From Amborella trichopoda (Eukaryota; Streptophyta; Magnoliopsida; Amborellales; Amborellaceae), in the NCBI RefSeq assembly GCF_000471905.2, contig NW_006499801.1:2645343-2709342 (forward strand): a stretch of 64,000 nucleotides of DNA, in the 5' to 3' direction. The notes below the pieces were generated by a model. The model ran no database searches and was not told the origin of the DNA. It saw nothing but the letters and a program-made list of their open reading frames with translations. The position numbers and the translations under genes were made by a program. Within the stretch, counting starts at the first letter, position 1; every line of letters begins with the position of its first letter. Shown here in pieces: positions 23,365 through 36,700 of the stretch.

Positions 23365-26300
23365 TCATTTCTTACCAGACTTTGTCTTTTTGGAGACTGT
23401 AGATTTCTTGGCTACCTTCTTTGTTGGCTTAGTAGCAGTTTTAGCCTTCTTACGCTTTGTAGTACCCTGCACAAACTCATGGAATAAGTATGTAATAAAA
23501 CCAAGACATACAGAAGAACCGATCAACAATAAGACGAGGAATTCCAGTATCCACAAACAATTTTCATATGATTTCAGAGGCCAGAGCCAAGCACTTGAAT
23601 ATGCCAATTGTATGAAGAAGGATTTGCCAAGAGAGAGAGAGAGAGAATTGTACTAAGAAGGATTTGTCATGAGAGAGAGAGAGAGAGAGAGAGAGAATTG
23701 TACTCAGAAGGATTTGCCTTGAGAGAGAGAGATCCATAAGTAGACCCGAGATTGGAGAATATTATCATTTACTATACACACTTTCCCACCCTACAAAGTT
23801 TAAAGAGTAGCTCTAGATTATAAATTAGTGCTTTGAGAACAGGAAGGCCAAAATCCTAACAACCAATACAAGAAAAATAAAACTGGTAGCATATAAATCG
23901 TTTAGAACATCAATAGTTTTAAATCTTAAATTAATACTTAGGCAACCAAAAAGCCAATCCATTAAAACCAAAGAGAAAGAAAACCATAACATGCAATAAA
24001 TTTTAGAACAAAATAAGAATATGATATCATGTTCATTTTGGCACAAAAACAAGGGTGAAGAGGATAAACAACATACTAATGATGATTTATCAGCCTTTTT
24101 CTTGGTCTTTGAATCAGCTGGATCTCCATTCTCATTGTCTTGATTGCCCTGATGATCAGATGCCCTCAGGGCATTGTCTCCTTCCTCATCCGAAGCAAAG
24201 GAAAACCCTTCAAGTGTACCTACCCAAATGAGATAAGAAACAAACACAACACAACACAAATGAGTGGCCTTATTATCAATAGAAATGCAGAAATGAGAAG
24301 TATGTCATATTAACACTACTTGAAAGACAAAGACGGTATATCTCAATCATCCATAGAGTTCACTACACAATAAGAATCATGGTTAAACTGCACTTGGTGA
24401 TTTAAAAAAAATATTTGATAAGTTCTGGTTTACACAGAGACACCCATTAAGTGAAATATCATAAGAGCTCCATATGAATAAGAACATTAAAGGTAGATCA
24501 AAAACTCCAAATAATGATGTCGCCACATAACACTTCCAATAGAAATAGAATGTCATTGACATGTACCCAGCTCAAGGCCAGCATCCCAATAAGGAGAAAA
24601 AGTACTACCAGCAACATATAAAAGTACAATGTGAATAATCTGCCTCAAAGAAGCATGAAAGAAAGAAAGAAAGGCATATACTAAGTATAAAAATCATGGA
24701 AAGTCTATTCAGCATGGTCACTTATTACCACCCGATTAGAGCAAAATATTATTATGGGAAGTTAACAAGCCAAATATGACTTGAGAGTGGACATTATGAA
24801 AAGAAAGGTCAGTATGCACTTTATTGCAAATGACGCTAATTGGATTTTTTCCAGAAGACTCTTTTAACACATGAAGGGTAGAGGATCCAACATGCAGAGG
24901 AATGTAGTAAGCATATATGATGCTCGCATGGGAGCATATTGCTGCAAGCTCCACATATATATTCACAGTCGAACATGGATTAGACAGTGAAGATTGGACA
25001 AAGGGAGATCACTACAGTCTAACCATATAATCACCAGTCCATTCCACTGTCAAATGCTTTAACAATGGATGCTCACTACACTACCTAGGGAACACAGTAC
25101 ATTTTTTAAAAAGATGCTTCATCTTAAGGAAGAAATACAATTTGAGGAACTAACAAGAAATCCCGCAAACAGAAACAATGTCCAAAACTTCATTCAACCA
25201 CAGCAGAGTTTCCATAATCACATGGCTCCTTTATCATTTTCTCAAGAAACTGAACATTCAAAACTTCAGATAAGCAGGAGCGATGAAAATGGAATTAGAT
25301 AAATTGGACAAAATAAGAAAGGGGGGTGGGGGGGGGGTAAGGAGAGAGAGAGATGGCTTCTTTTTCATTTTCTCAAGGAATTACTAAACACATGCACAAT
25401 ATAGAGAGAGAGAGGTGGGGGGGGGGGAGCATCTGAGCCAAAACCAGGGCTCAAGTAGTATTGTCTATATTGCATAGTGTCAAACTCTCTGAGAAATTTA
25501 TTCCATTAGCCCAAGAACATGGAAAACTTGGATGAAGATTGGTAATTCTATGTGTATTACCAAAATGCTATCAAGACCATACTATCACTCAAAATTATAA
25601 GTTGTAGACGTAATATCTAACCTTCAACCATTGTTTCGGACTCGAAGACGTTAGAGGGTGGCTTCAACTGAATGAAGTCATTCATTACAGCCTCAACCTG
25701 TTCAAGAATGGAAACCACCAAAAGAAGACCATTAGTACAAAAGTAACTTGCACTTAAATAATTATGCTTGCAAGTAATACATCAACAAGACACAAAATAA
25801 AAGTGCAGATATACATGAAAGAATAACAGAGTCATCAATAGAAACATTTAAAAGACAAATGAAGTTTGAGGATTGCCGTGCATTTTAACAGCATATAACA
25901 CATGAAAGTATCTCGCAAACAACTTTACAATTAAAGTAGCCCAGTTTTTTTTTAACAAAAAGTTCAAACTATTTCAACAATGGTAAACCCAAAGAAACTT
26001 ATGCAAGGAACAGCAAACCTTAGCTACTGATTGCCCAAAGCTAACCTGCCCAAAGCTAACAGAGTCATCAATAGAAACATTTAAAAGACAAATGAAGTTT
26101 GAGGATTGCCGTGCATTTTAACAGCATATAACACATGAAAGTATCTCGCAAACAACTTTACAATTAAAGTAGCCCAGTTTTTTTTTAACAAAAAGTTCAA
26201 ACTATTTCAACAATGGTAAACCCAAAGAAACTTATGCAAGGAACAGCAAACCTTAGCTACTGATTGCCCAAAGCTAACCTGCACAAAGAAAAAATAATGG

Positions 26301-29300
26301 GGTGTCAAAGGCAGATGGCGGATAACAATAGTCAAATTGAAATAAGGAAAGAAAGCAGAACATCACAAGTAGATAATCTAAGGTACAACGTAAATTGTTT
26401 CTCAAAGAACACGAAATTTGCATTGGAGTTTACCAGGAAGGGGAAAGGTAACATACTATGCAAAATGTTCTCGAAGGAGCTATTGTTGTTTTATAAATGG
26501 TACCTGAAATATTGAAATTTTGATTCAGAAGGCATCTACTACATTACAGATTACAACATAGAACCCCCCCTCATTCTTTACAAGTTAAATGGAAAAGATA
26601 CTACCACTTTTGAATTTTACTACCTCTGAATGTTTCAATCTAAAGGAGAGCACCATAAATTGAATGATCTATGAAGGAAACTAGCCAGAGAAGCGGAATT
26701 AATTGAAATTCTAGCTAAATTGGCATGAACAATTCCACCACTTGGAACAGAATAGTAAAGCAGCCACTTTTCAACAAAGCCACATTAGCCCGGATTGCTC
26801 TTCACTGGCGAGCAATCAAGAAAGTAGTATGGAAAATATGCCAGCAGAGTTAACTAACAAGCATTTTCACATAACAGTTCAAGTAAAAATCAGATACTCC
26901 AAATGGATCATTTACTCAAAAATTACTAGAAAACAAAAAAGGAAATTTCAAATAAAGAAATATTCTACAAAAGAGTAAATTTCAAATAATGAAATATTTT
27001 AAAACAAGAGTGAACAAAATAAAAAACATAAACAAAAGCATCTTAATACATAAAAATTCATATGGTCAAATTCAAATATCATCCTCAAGTCATTGATTTG
27101 GAAAAACACAAATGACACAATCTGGAAAATCTATGAAGCACTATAGCCAATATAGGAGGGATTCAACAAATAAGCATCAGATAGCAGCCAATACGAATAG
27201 TAGCATACACAAAAAACAGCTTTGGTATAAATTTTACCACAAAGGAAACCCAAGCCTAACTCACTGAGTGAAAAAGACAACAATTAGTAAGTATAAAACC
27301 GCAGTCATCTAATGAAAATACCAGTTACAGTGAGATTCATAAGGTGGTCTATGGTAATGGTAAATGAGATTCATTGAGAAAGTCTAAAATTTATATTCCT
27401 CTGATATTTACCATATTCTTTCCAAGTCCCTCTCCAAATTGCGGAATTTCTAAGCTTGATATATACGTGGTTATAATTTGAACTTGATTGTAACATAAAA
27501 TAAGTGTGCAGTAATATAAATGAGCAAAAAGTATGAAAAACATATTAGAACTACTCTTATAATCAAATAATGCGTCAGAAAAATGATGACCATAAAACAA
27601 CACAGTAGGTTTTTGTCTAAAGAATACGATATGGCCTTCATTGAATTGTAGATTGAATATGGATTAATTGTAGATTGAATATGGATTAATTGTATGGTTC
27701 ACCAGAATAAATGACAATAATTAGTGTATGTTTTGAATAATATACAGGACGAGAATTAGCATACCTTTCAAATCTAAAAGCATTTCAGGTTTCCCAGAAG
27801 GAGAATTTGAAATTAATATTCGCCCAACAGCACCAACATCTCCACTCATATCTAGAGCTTCACCTTCACACTCAATGAGTGCCTGCCATAGTATAAGAAT
27901 TTTCTTGTAAGAACAAGTTACGCAATCGACACATGCGTGCACACACAGAGGAAAGGATCAGAAGTAGAACATAAGTGCAATATAAAGCTAGAATGACATG
28001 ATTGAACAAATCATTAATAAATACAATCTAAATCAACAACCAAAAACACGTACTTACAAAATTATGATATAGAAAACCAAATCCATGCATGAGTTAAGAT
28101 GCTTAACTGACGATAAAAGCGATGAATTTTATTCCATGTTTAGATATAATTGTGCAATGGAGTAGCATGTATTTAAAGGTATTTATTGAAAAAGAAATTT
28201 CAACAATGACATATACCACAAAAAGTTAGTTACCAATTGTCACCTACAGTTGACATATAGACATTTACAGCACAGGTTAAATGGAAAACGAACAAAGGAG
28301 AAGCTAGATTACATTCCTTGAAGTGACAAAAGCATACATTAACCTGCAATTGCATATAAGAACAATAGGCTACCTTCGACCGCTGGATTTTTTCAGGGAA
28401 AACCAGAGGCAATCTTGAGGAGACCTGAAAGTGACAAGCAGATATAAGCCAGTGAACAATTTGCTTGAAATCTCCACATAGTAAAAGCATTACTGCAAGC
28501 ACTGAGAATTAAAAATAACATAAATAAGGCTAAGTAGCACCAATTGAGCACATAATATTTAACCAAACTTGTCCTTTACCAACTAACTGGGATGAATCAG
28601 TAACCTTAATATATCAGAATGCATTATCAGGTCAAGAGATACCCAACCAGTAAGATCTCTTACACGATGTTCGTTTTGTTTCTCAGGAATATCTTCATCG
28701 GCATTGTTGAGACCACCTTCCCCTTCATCCTCTGAGATAAATGCATAGGTAATCAGGGTGAAGTCAAGACATGTAACACCAGCAGTGATGTGCAAAGGGG
28801 AAAAAAGGACCAAAAAAATAAAAGAAAAAGACCCCAAGCGTGGTGCCTGTCATTTTATGTATTCCATTGGAATATAGTGAACTTCCTCTTTAAGAAGTAT
28901 TTCTCCTCCTGCCACTTCGTGGTCCACAACAGGGGTTAAAAACTTCTCAAGTCATTTTCCTTTACAACTAACACTATTTGAAGCAACCCGTTCCCCCATA
29001 TAGACATACCTTCCTGGATTTTATGATTATTTGTGCGCTTTTTGCTTTTTAAACCTTTCGACACTGGAACCTTGGTCTCTGGAGCCTCTTCTTCACTATC
29101 AACAGAGATTGCATCCTGATCTCTCTCATGAGCTTCAGGCCTGGAAAGCTCGACCTCTTCTTCAAGACAAGGAACTGAACGCCGTATTGGGCTATCCTCT
29201 GCAGACTCTGAGGGAGATGACAATGTGATAAATGTTGGTGCCTACATAGACATAACATTCACAATGAACATGTATGCATATATGGACGTATGCATGTATA

Positions 29301-32003
29301 GATGGATGGATGGATGGATGTATGCGTGTATGCACATAGATACAATTTCTGTAAGCATGTGTTGATTCATGCTTGGAAGAGCAAACCATGTTTATTTGTT
29401 TCGCCCATTGCCACAAACTGGGAAACCCACACCTTACATACTGTATGTCACTCGCCTGTATGTCACTCGCCAGTCACATATAGTTCGCATTCATGCATGA
29501 CCCAAGCCAACTAGGTAGAGGCATGGGGGCCAATCAGATGGTGTTAGAAACATGGTCATTCACGAACATGTGGACCGCTGAAAGTACAATAAAAATCAGT
29601 CACTGAATTAGACTCTTTGCAGCTTGCAAACCAATTTTGAAAAATTTCCTAGGTGTGTAGGCCACAGTGTTCCATAACGGATCAATGTAGATTGAGGACA
29701 CATTAATCCTCCTCACTTAATGAGGGTTAATTTGGAAGCAGATCCCATATTAGTTTGGGAGCCTATGAGGTGAGAACTGAAAAGAGGAAATGTCCTTGAT
29801 TGGGCAGCTGCAATGAATCAAATCAATTCATAATGGTGTGGAGACTAATGTGGCATGAGGCCAAAGAAATTTCCGTGTTCACATGTATCCTTGTCATGAC
29901 CACAGAAAAGTGTAAAGGAAGTAGTAAACAAAGCATTTTATCAAAAAAAAGAAAGTAAACAAAGTCATATCTTGAGCAGTGAAAAACATTTTTTAACTTC
30001 ATCAAAAAAGAAAGCATTTTAACAGTTGTCCGTTTTACTTAGCATGCTTAACTAATGGCACCAACAATAAGAACATTGAAATGGGAAATTCAAGTAAGGA
30101 GATAAAGAAGATCACATTGTATAGTTATGGAAGCACTGGCTAGTTTTCAAAATGAACAGTGTGGTTAATGATCTATAATTCATTTTAGTAATCAGCTGAA
30201 ATGTACCAAACAAAATAGCTGATGCCAATCAATAACTTAAAAATGGTTCTCGAGATAGTTCCTTGTGCTTTAACATTATAAATTGGAAGTTACAAAGATA
30301 CTTCCCATAATGATCAATAGGAGAATTGATAAAAGATTGGAATTCACCTAGAATAGGATGCAATTCAAATCCACGTACATTCTCACATTGGATTAATTCA
30401 AATTCCCCGATGAACTGACTGAAATTTTGACTCTTTTGGCATAATCATCGTATCAGAAATTACAACTCTCTCACTTCAAGAATAAAAATTACATTACTAA
30501 ATAGTAGATCAAGTAAAACTGCCACTTTATTACATCAAGAACAAGAATCAGCTCACCAAATAACAGATCAATTAATATTTTATTTACAGAAGAAACCTCA
30601 GTAAATGATAACCCATAACTATATCATCATCAACATCATCATCATCCAAGCCTTATCCCAATGATCTAGGGCCGGCTACATGAATCATGTTCTTTCATTC
30701 ATAGGTTCAAGATTCATGATAAGATATGGCAAAATTTTATGCTGGCTGCCTACCTAACTAACTCAGCCCACCAGACCTAAGGAGGGTTAAGGGAAAATTT
30801 AAGGTCCTCGTCCTTATTAGCCCAACCCATCCAATTGATTATAAGTGGAGATGACCAAAATAGAAATAAAAAACTGTAGAACATCACGGCATGCCATTTG
30901 ATATGAATATCAGATTTCAAAAATAAACTGGGTTAACAAATATTTAACAACAAAAAGGACAAAGTTAATACAGGAAACAGCTGAAATGGCTTTCTGAGTT
31001 CTCTAAAGAGATAAGTTCAATTTAGAGAAGTTATTCAAATAAACAAATTCAATGAATAAACGGAACACAGCAGATAGATGAATATTAAGGAAACCAAAAA
31101 TGAAAAACAAATTGGGTTTACTTAGCAAATAAAAAATGAAGTGGTTTTCTCTAAAGATAGAGAGGTAGCAGTCAAAAAGCACAAGGTAGCAGTCAAAAAG
31201 CACAGAAATCAAAAAATAAGAATGAGGTGTTGTTAGAGAGAGAAACAAAGGGCAACACACGAAAACAGCAATCAAATGGATAAATTAACATGCAGAATAC
31301 CAAAAAATGGGGTCAACGAATGCATAAGCATAGAGATCAAAAAGTGAAAAAATGAACAAGGATTGATATATATAGAGAGAGATCGAGATAAGAGAGAACA
31401 GCGACAATGCACAACTAGGGAGAAATAAATGGTGATAAAGGATGTAAGTATCAAATAGAGAAACTGAAGTATTGATTATAAAAATTGAAGTGGGTTTTGC
31501 AAGAGCCAGGAGAGACAGAGAGAGAGGTGAAATAATGCATAAGTGGAGAGATTAAAAGTGTAGCAGTGAGGAAAACACAGGCAGAGATATATCCATAGTG
31601 AAAATACGATAGAGGTCTTTCTAGAGACACAATAGATGTTGTGTTCACGAGTAGCGAGAGAGATGAACAGAAAAAAATGAAGCAGGTATTCCTAGAGAAA
31701 GAGAAGTGAAATAATGAAAATCTGCTTCTAGGGATAGAGCAAACACATAGAAATATCCACGTAAAAAATTGAAGTAAGCATTTCTAGAGAGAGAAAGCTA
31801 GGGATAGAGCAAACACATAGAAATATCCATGTAAAAAATTGAAGTAAGCATTTCTAGAGAGAGAAAGGAAGAGATCGAGATACGATGTATGCACAAATAT
31901 AGAAAAATCAGCAGTATAAATAAAAGATGAAGTAGGCATTTCTCTAGAGAGAAACCTGGAAATTGTGGATCCAGTCTGGTGACGGCTCTCGAGAAGAAGC
32001 CAT
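23365..32003 (-). CDS. BIN4: BIN4/MIDGET homologue, DNA-binding subunit of plant topoisomerase VI
   Basis: BIN4 binds DNA and works with the plant topo VI complex (RHL1, TOP6A, TOP6B) in endoreduplication and chromatin organisation in the nucleus. Ten exons rebuilt with consistent phase: 32003-31956, 29241-29010, 28731-28664, 28424-28374, 27882-27765, 26503-26457, 26278-26252, 25697-25622, 24219-24077, 23466-23365, giving 303 codons. The start reads MASSREPSPDW, matching the family's SSREGSPDW opening as I remember it. An acidic Ser/Glu linker (about residues 25-115) precedes the conserved core SSRLPLVFPEK, ECEGEALDMSGDVGAVGRI, DLKGTIYKTTIAPSRTF and MVEGTLEGFSFASD (about 117-235). A Lys-rich AT-hook-like tail follows. 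It is shorter than the Arabidopsis protein (about 450 residues) because the acidic linker is short. Exon 7 is present twice in the DNA (see the 233-bp duplication). Confidence 0.93.
23628..23731. repeat. Three GA-microsatellite-bearing tandem units in BIN4 intron 9
   Basis: The phrase aagaaggatttgcc...gagagagaga...attgtact occurs three times between about 23612 and 23731 with varying GA length. Confidence 0.85.
25318..25430 (+). repeat. G-runs with GA repeats in BIN4 intron 8
   Basis: Two long G tracts (about 25321-25338 and 25417-25428), each next to a short GA run. On the transcribed gene strand these are C-runs. Confidence 0.9.
25824..26289 (-). repeat. Perfect 233-bp tandem duplication containing BIN4 exon 7
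   Basis: Unit 25824-26056 is repeated from 26057 with no difference that I can see, including a nine-T run. Each unit contains the 27-nt exon encoding VSFGQSVAK: 26278-26252 with a good pyrimidine-rich acceptor (tttttctttgtgcag), and 26045-26019 with a poorer one (gttagctttgggcag). Either or both can be spliced without changing frame. Confidence 0.95.
27640..27695. repeat. 26-bp tandem duplication in BIN4 intron 5
   Basis: The phrase attgtagattgaatatggat is repeated directly. Confidence 0.9.
30625..30760 (+). repeat. CATCAT/'CCTTATCCCAATGA' repeat fragment in BIN4 intron 1
   Basis: Carries catcatcatcatccaagcct and gccggctacatgaatcatg, related to the pieces near 3955 and 14690. Confidence 0.6.
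31728..31870. repeat. About 73-bp tandem duplication in BIN4 intron 1
   Basis: ctagggatagagcaaacaca through agcatttctagagagagaaag occurs twice with one base change, inside a wider GA-rich stretch (31130-31960) just downstream of exon 1. Confidence 0.9.
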
Positions 32004-33170
32004 TAGAGGACTCAGACCCACAACAGTGAGGAAGAGAAGACCGCCAAACCAAAAAGAGGTTTTGTTGGAGGGAGAACAATACAATACCTGAATGTGTCCC
32101 AATCCCTTCAACCTATCTCAAATAAATCCTCTTCCTTTTCTACACTATCCAAGACGTCTTTATTTTTTTACCTTGCAATAACAATTGGGATTAGGATGTT
32201 AGCTTGTGCGCTATTAAGTTCAATAAATGTTTTTTGAACTATAACTCTACTCAAACAGACTCTTATAATTACTCGATTTGAAACTTGATCTCTTTATATA
32301 TTAATTATTTAAAATATCAATTATTTTAAATTATTTGAAATATTAAGTCTTATTATGTATTAATTAATACAAATATGACTTCTAATTATTTTTTAGCAAT
32401 TTATTTCGAATAAAATAACATTATCATTTCAAAAATATTATCGGTAAGAATTCTTATGATTTTATCTCCTGTAATTTTAGGATGGACATTGAAAACTTAC
32501 ATGAATTTATTGTCAAGATCGGTTTTATTAAAAGGTAAAATTATCACAGATAATAAGTACATCTGTGTCTAAAAAAGTTGTGGATCTTAAAATTTCCTTA
32601 ACTTGTTCCAAGCCAAGGTAAAAGAGGTAAGCTTTGTTAGTTAGGCAGCTGCCAAAAACTTCTCATTAATCCACAATATTAGCGGACCGGGATTTATGTA
32701 GCCGAACCCAATTAGTTGAAAAAAAGATTTGATAGCGATGAAGAACAAATACATCCAAACAAGTCCTAAAAGTCAATTAAAAAATAGTCATCACAGCATT
32801 ATGTTTTAAAGTCCATATAGAGTTTGTAAATCAAAAAACATTTTGGAAATAAAAATGGAGGAAAAATAGTAAAAAAAAAACATATTTTATAATTCGTTTT
32901 CAAAATTTTATTCAGTATATCAATTTAGAAATGTTTTGGCACAAGTTTGAATAAAATTGGTGAAACATTGAGGGAGGAATAAAAGATTTTCGATTTTAAG
33001 CTAGAAAAGGTCCTCATTTTTCAACTCAATCTCCTCATACAAGGGCATCGATCCAACAAATTATGATATGGATCTTTTAGATGGGTCTAATGACAATATT
33101 TTTTGAAATCAAATTTAAGATAATTTAGTTGATAAATGAGGGAATTGGGCGAATTTGACGTATACTTCAA
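32004..33170. other. BIN4 upstream region
   Basis: The presumed promoter and leader lie in about 32004-32200, which is GA-rich next to the start codon and has an ACGT palindrome (agacgtct, near 32151). Farther out the sequence is AT-rich with no recognised gene. Confidence 0.4.
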
Positions 33171-33305
33171 AATGGTGAGATTTTTTCGAAAAATTGCTCA
33201 AATGCAATTTTTTAGCAAAATAATTGTTGTATGTGGCAAAATGGTGAGAATTTTTTGAAAAAAATGTTCAAATGCAATTTTTTAGCAAAATAATTATTGT
33301 TTGGG
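33170..33305. repeat. Tandem duplication, about 69 bp unit
   Basis: caaaatggtgaga...tttttt.gaaaaa...caaatgcaattttttagcaa occurs twice. Confidence 0.85.
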
Positions 33306-33689
33306 GCTAAGATTGTGTCCAAATAAATCAAATTAGGCCCTAGATGCGGATTATAGGTTGAAAAATTTTAAATAATAATGATGATTACAATTAAAAAATA
33401 AAGGTATCTAGGGCAACTCAATAAGTCTAAGCAAGACCCGAGTGGGCCAACCTCCGAATCCTAGTCAACTAGGCAAGGCCCAAGTCACACAGCTTCTTCT
33501 TTTTTTTTCTTTTTTTTTTCTTTTTTTATATATATTTTTTTAATTCACACAGCTCAAAGCTTAATACAATGTGGTTAACTTGCGACTATATATATATGGA
33601 AAGTATAAAATATTTTTTTGGAGTGTTGCCTTTTCATTAAAAAGAGTCTTAAATGCTCGTATAGCACAAATTAGGGATAAATTTAAGAA

Positions 33690-34070
33690 TGGGTGCGGTT
33701 TCTATAAGGTTACAACCTTAAACAATCTAGTTAAGGTGCACCTCCAAATTTTATCATAACATGTAATTTTGGTGTTAAAAAAATCTTAAGATTATCTGAA
33801 AATCTATTTTTATATCTAATTATAAAATTTTAAACTTCAAAAATTGTTCAAATCAAGTAGATCTATAAGCATATGAAAATCTTGCAAATTGACGGTCTAG
33901 ATAATATGTTTTATTTTTTAGACTCAAAATCTTTTTTTTTTCATATTCATACATCTCGATGTCGAGATGATCAATTAGAGAGTTTTTAACATGAAAACAA
34001 CTTTCCCGATAGATTTTTGAGGTACATCTATAATTCTACAGTTAGGGTTGCAACCTTATATAACTTTTTT
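33690..34070 (+). repeat. Dispersed repeat family A, copy at 33.7 kb
   Basis: The ends ctataaggttacaacctta and gggttgcaaccttatataac are inverted. The core words tagatctataagcatatgaa and tctcgatgtcgagatgatca are present. Confidence 0.75.
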
Positions 34071-35146
34071 TCCTTTAAGTATTGGTCGACATAAATAGGA
34101 AAAAATAAAGTATTATAGTATTAAGAGATTATATATATGAAAAAATAATTCATTACAAGGAGATCACAATAACATTTGAAATCCGTCCACTTGTATTACA
34201 AAGTTCGAAAAAAAATTAAACTGTTAGCTGAGAAACTTTTGAACTTTAAACCCGATCAATAGAACACTCTCAATTATTTGATTTGACGAATGCGAAGTCT
34301 GCAATACAAAAAGATGCCTCTTGTAGATTGGTTTTTCTTATATTTATGCTTACCAAGAGTACTCAAAGATCAGAGAGGACGTTAAACCACCTGAAATTCC
34401 CCATTCCCTTGGATGATTGGGGTCCGATGGCTTGTAAATTGTGGTGTAAACCTTGTTTTAGTAAATCTTCACTTCATAACTCATCGAACATTGCAAGTCA
34501 AGTATTGGAAGAAACCTTTACATCGATCATTTTGACTTGAATATTATGGTTGTGAAAAAAATTATGATTTCAAGATATAAAAGTAATGTATATTTGTAAC
34601 AATTTATCTAAACTGTACATTTTGCTTTAAAAATAAGTGTTCATAAATCCACAAGATTTGTCCCATTTTTTTAGTTTCAATATTTATGATCGGTATTGAA
34701 ATTGATTTTAGAGCCATCATAGAGATTTTTGTTACCGAAAGTACTTTTTCAGGTGAAGATTTAAGGTGAAGCTTTATTTTGTTTTCCTAACTCCCATGCC
34801 TTGTATAAAAAATTCATATATGGGAAGTGTTTAGAAACTTAAACACCCCCATCCTTTTTAAGAAAATTACTCTTCTCATTAGGCTAAAGTGAATCTTAAA
34901 TATCCATAAAAGTACCACTAAATGGATCTTTTATTCAAGGGAGTAAGTGAGCAGCGTGATTCCATAAGATCATGCTATATTGTTCTTATAAGAGCTCTAT
35001 TTCATTTAGTCATTTTTTTGGGTTTATCCTGTAACTTTGATTTTAAGAGTTTGTTTGAATGTCATCGTTGTCATTGATTATTCACTATTTCAATAAATCT
35101 TAATTATAAACTATTTCTTGTTTGGCAATGCCCATGATAAAGTTAA

Positions 35147-35655
35147 GGGAAAGCTTTCTATGTTCCCCCTACAACATAGAAGTTCTATGTTCCCCCTATT
35201 CAACCGTCCATTTTTTAATAGAGGGCTAAGATTGCCCCAATCACAATGTCATGTCTCTACACTGTTTTCTTTTTTTTTTCTATAAACTGTTTTGACACCA
35301 AACTTTGGACGTCCATTCCTATATTAAACTCGCACTAACAAAAAAATATAAAATAATATTTTCAATAAAATAAAATGACCAAAATACCTCTGAAAGTTTC
35401 AAGGGGTATTTTGGTCATTATTTTTTATCCAATAATTATTATTAATATTTTTTACAAGTGCGCCCCAATAAGAAGATGGCACATACCAATTTTTATATCC
35501 AAAATAATTGTATTAAAAAAACTAAAAATAAAATACATTGAGACATCGGATCTAAGATTAAACAGTGAATGGCTCTCTTGATAAAAAATGGACGGCTGGA
35601 TGGTAAAGAGAACATAGAACTTCTATGTTGTAGGGGAAACATAGAAAGCTTTCCC
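35147..35655 (+). mobile_element. 0.5-kb MULE-like MITE, copy 2, intact
   Basis: Starts GGGAAAGCTTTCTATGTTCC and ends with the inverse gaaagctttccc; the inverted ends extend over roughly 45 bp. It is flanked by a perfect 9-bp direct repeat TAAAGTTAA (35138-35146 and 35656-35664). Nine-base target duplications with long inverted ends are typical of Mutator-type elements. No coding capacity. Confidence 0.92.
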
Positions 35656-36289
35656 TAAAGTTAATTGAGATAAACTTACAAGTATGTCTTATTGAAAAGT
35701 TGCTTTTACTTTATTCAAAGTAATTTGCTAAATTACATATTTCTATCCAAAAAGCTAAAAACAGATGAAAATCACCTAAAAATTTAAATAATTAAATAAT
35801 ATTATATACAGTAAGATATATACCAAATAACTAACAAAATAGTATTTTTTGAAATATATTAATTTCAATAAAATAATATATTCTAGATAAAAATAATTGC
35901 CATCCAAACATGCCCTAATTATGAGTCTATTCTATATGCATTAGATTACATTCAAAGGAAGGACTCACACGCCTTCATTAACATATGACTTTGAAATAAC
36001 ATTCTTACAGTCACATGCTTTTAACATGGTACTTTTAGTATAATATCCTTCATGTTTCTTTTTTATTTTTCTTTATATTGGTTATCACAAATATTCAAGT
36101 ATATTTCTATATTTTATTTATAATGTAGATAACTAGGGACTAACATGCTTTCTATATTTGGCTTTTAAAAGTAGATTTTCCAAATATTTAGTGAAATTTG
36201 TGTGAAGTATTTTGATTTAATTTATATTTTTATTTTAATTATTGGGATCTATCTAAGAATCACCATATGACTATTTTCATGGACTGATT

Positions 36290-36700
36290 TCCACACTGGA
36301 GGATCGGTTGGGTTGGTGATTATGGTCCAATTTTCTAGATGACCGATTCGCCTGACCAATCTAGGTTTTCGAAGAAAAAAAAAATTAACTTAGAAGTAGG
36401 GTGGGGAATAACCCGGACCTGACCCGGGTCCGGGTATGGGTTAAAGAATTTGACTCAAAGGGTTGGGTTTGGGTCCAAATATTGGACCCAAACTCTATTC
36501 ATTTGGACCTGAACAGTATTCGGGTTTAGGTCTGGATCCAGGTCCGAGTCTATATGGATCCGACTCGAATAGTATTATTATATAAATATAATATTTAAAA
36601 ATATATGTATATATTTAACATAACATTTAAATATATTTAAGCATATTTTTTATTTCTTTTTGGATCGGGTCCGGATCTGACAACTTCAGGTCCGGGAACT
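36290..36700. mobile_element. Relic with ggtccgggt-type repeats (hAT-like)
   Basis: tagggtggggaataacccgg begins a stretch with repeated gacccgggtccgg, gggtccaaat and ggtccgag words, ending at ggatcgggtccggatctga. Texture matches non-autonomous elements; the ends are not proven. Confidence 0.4.

Noticed and set aside
31798-32079. 93-codon minus-strand frame starting MFSLQQN
   Set aside because: It overlaps BIN4 exon 1 in another frame; the frame with SSREPSPDW matches the family and splices correctly.
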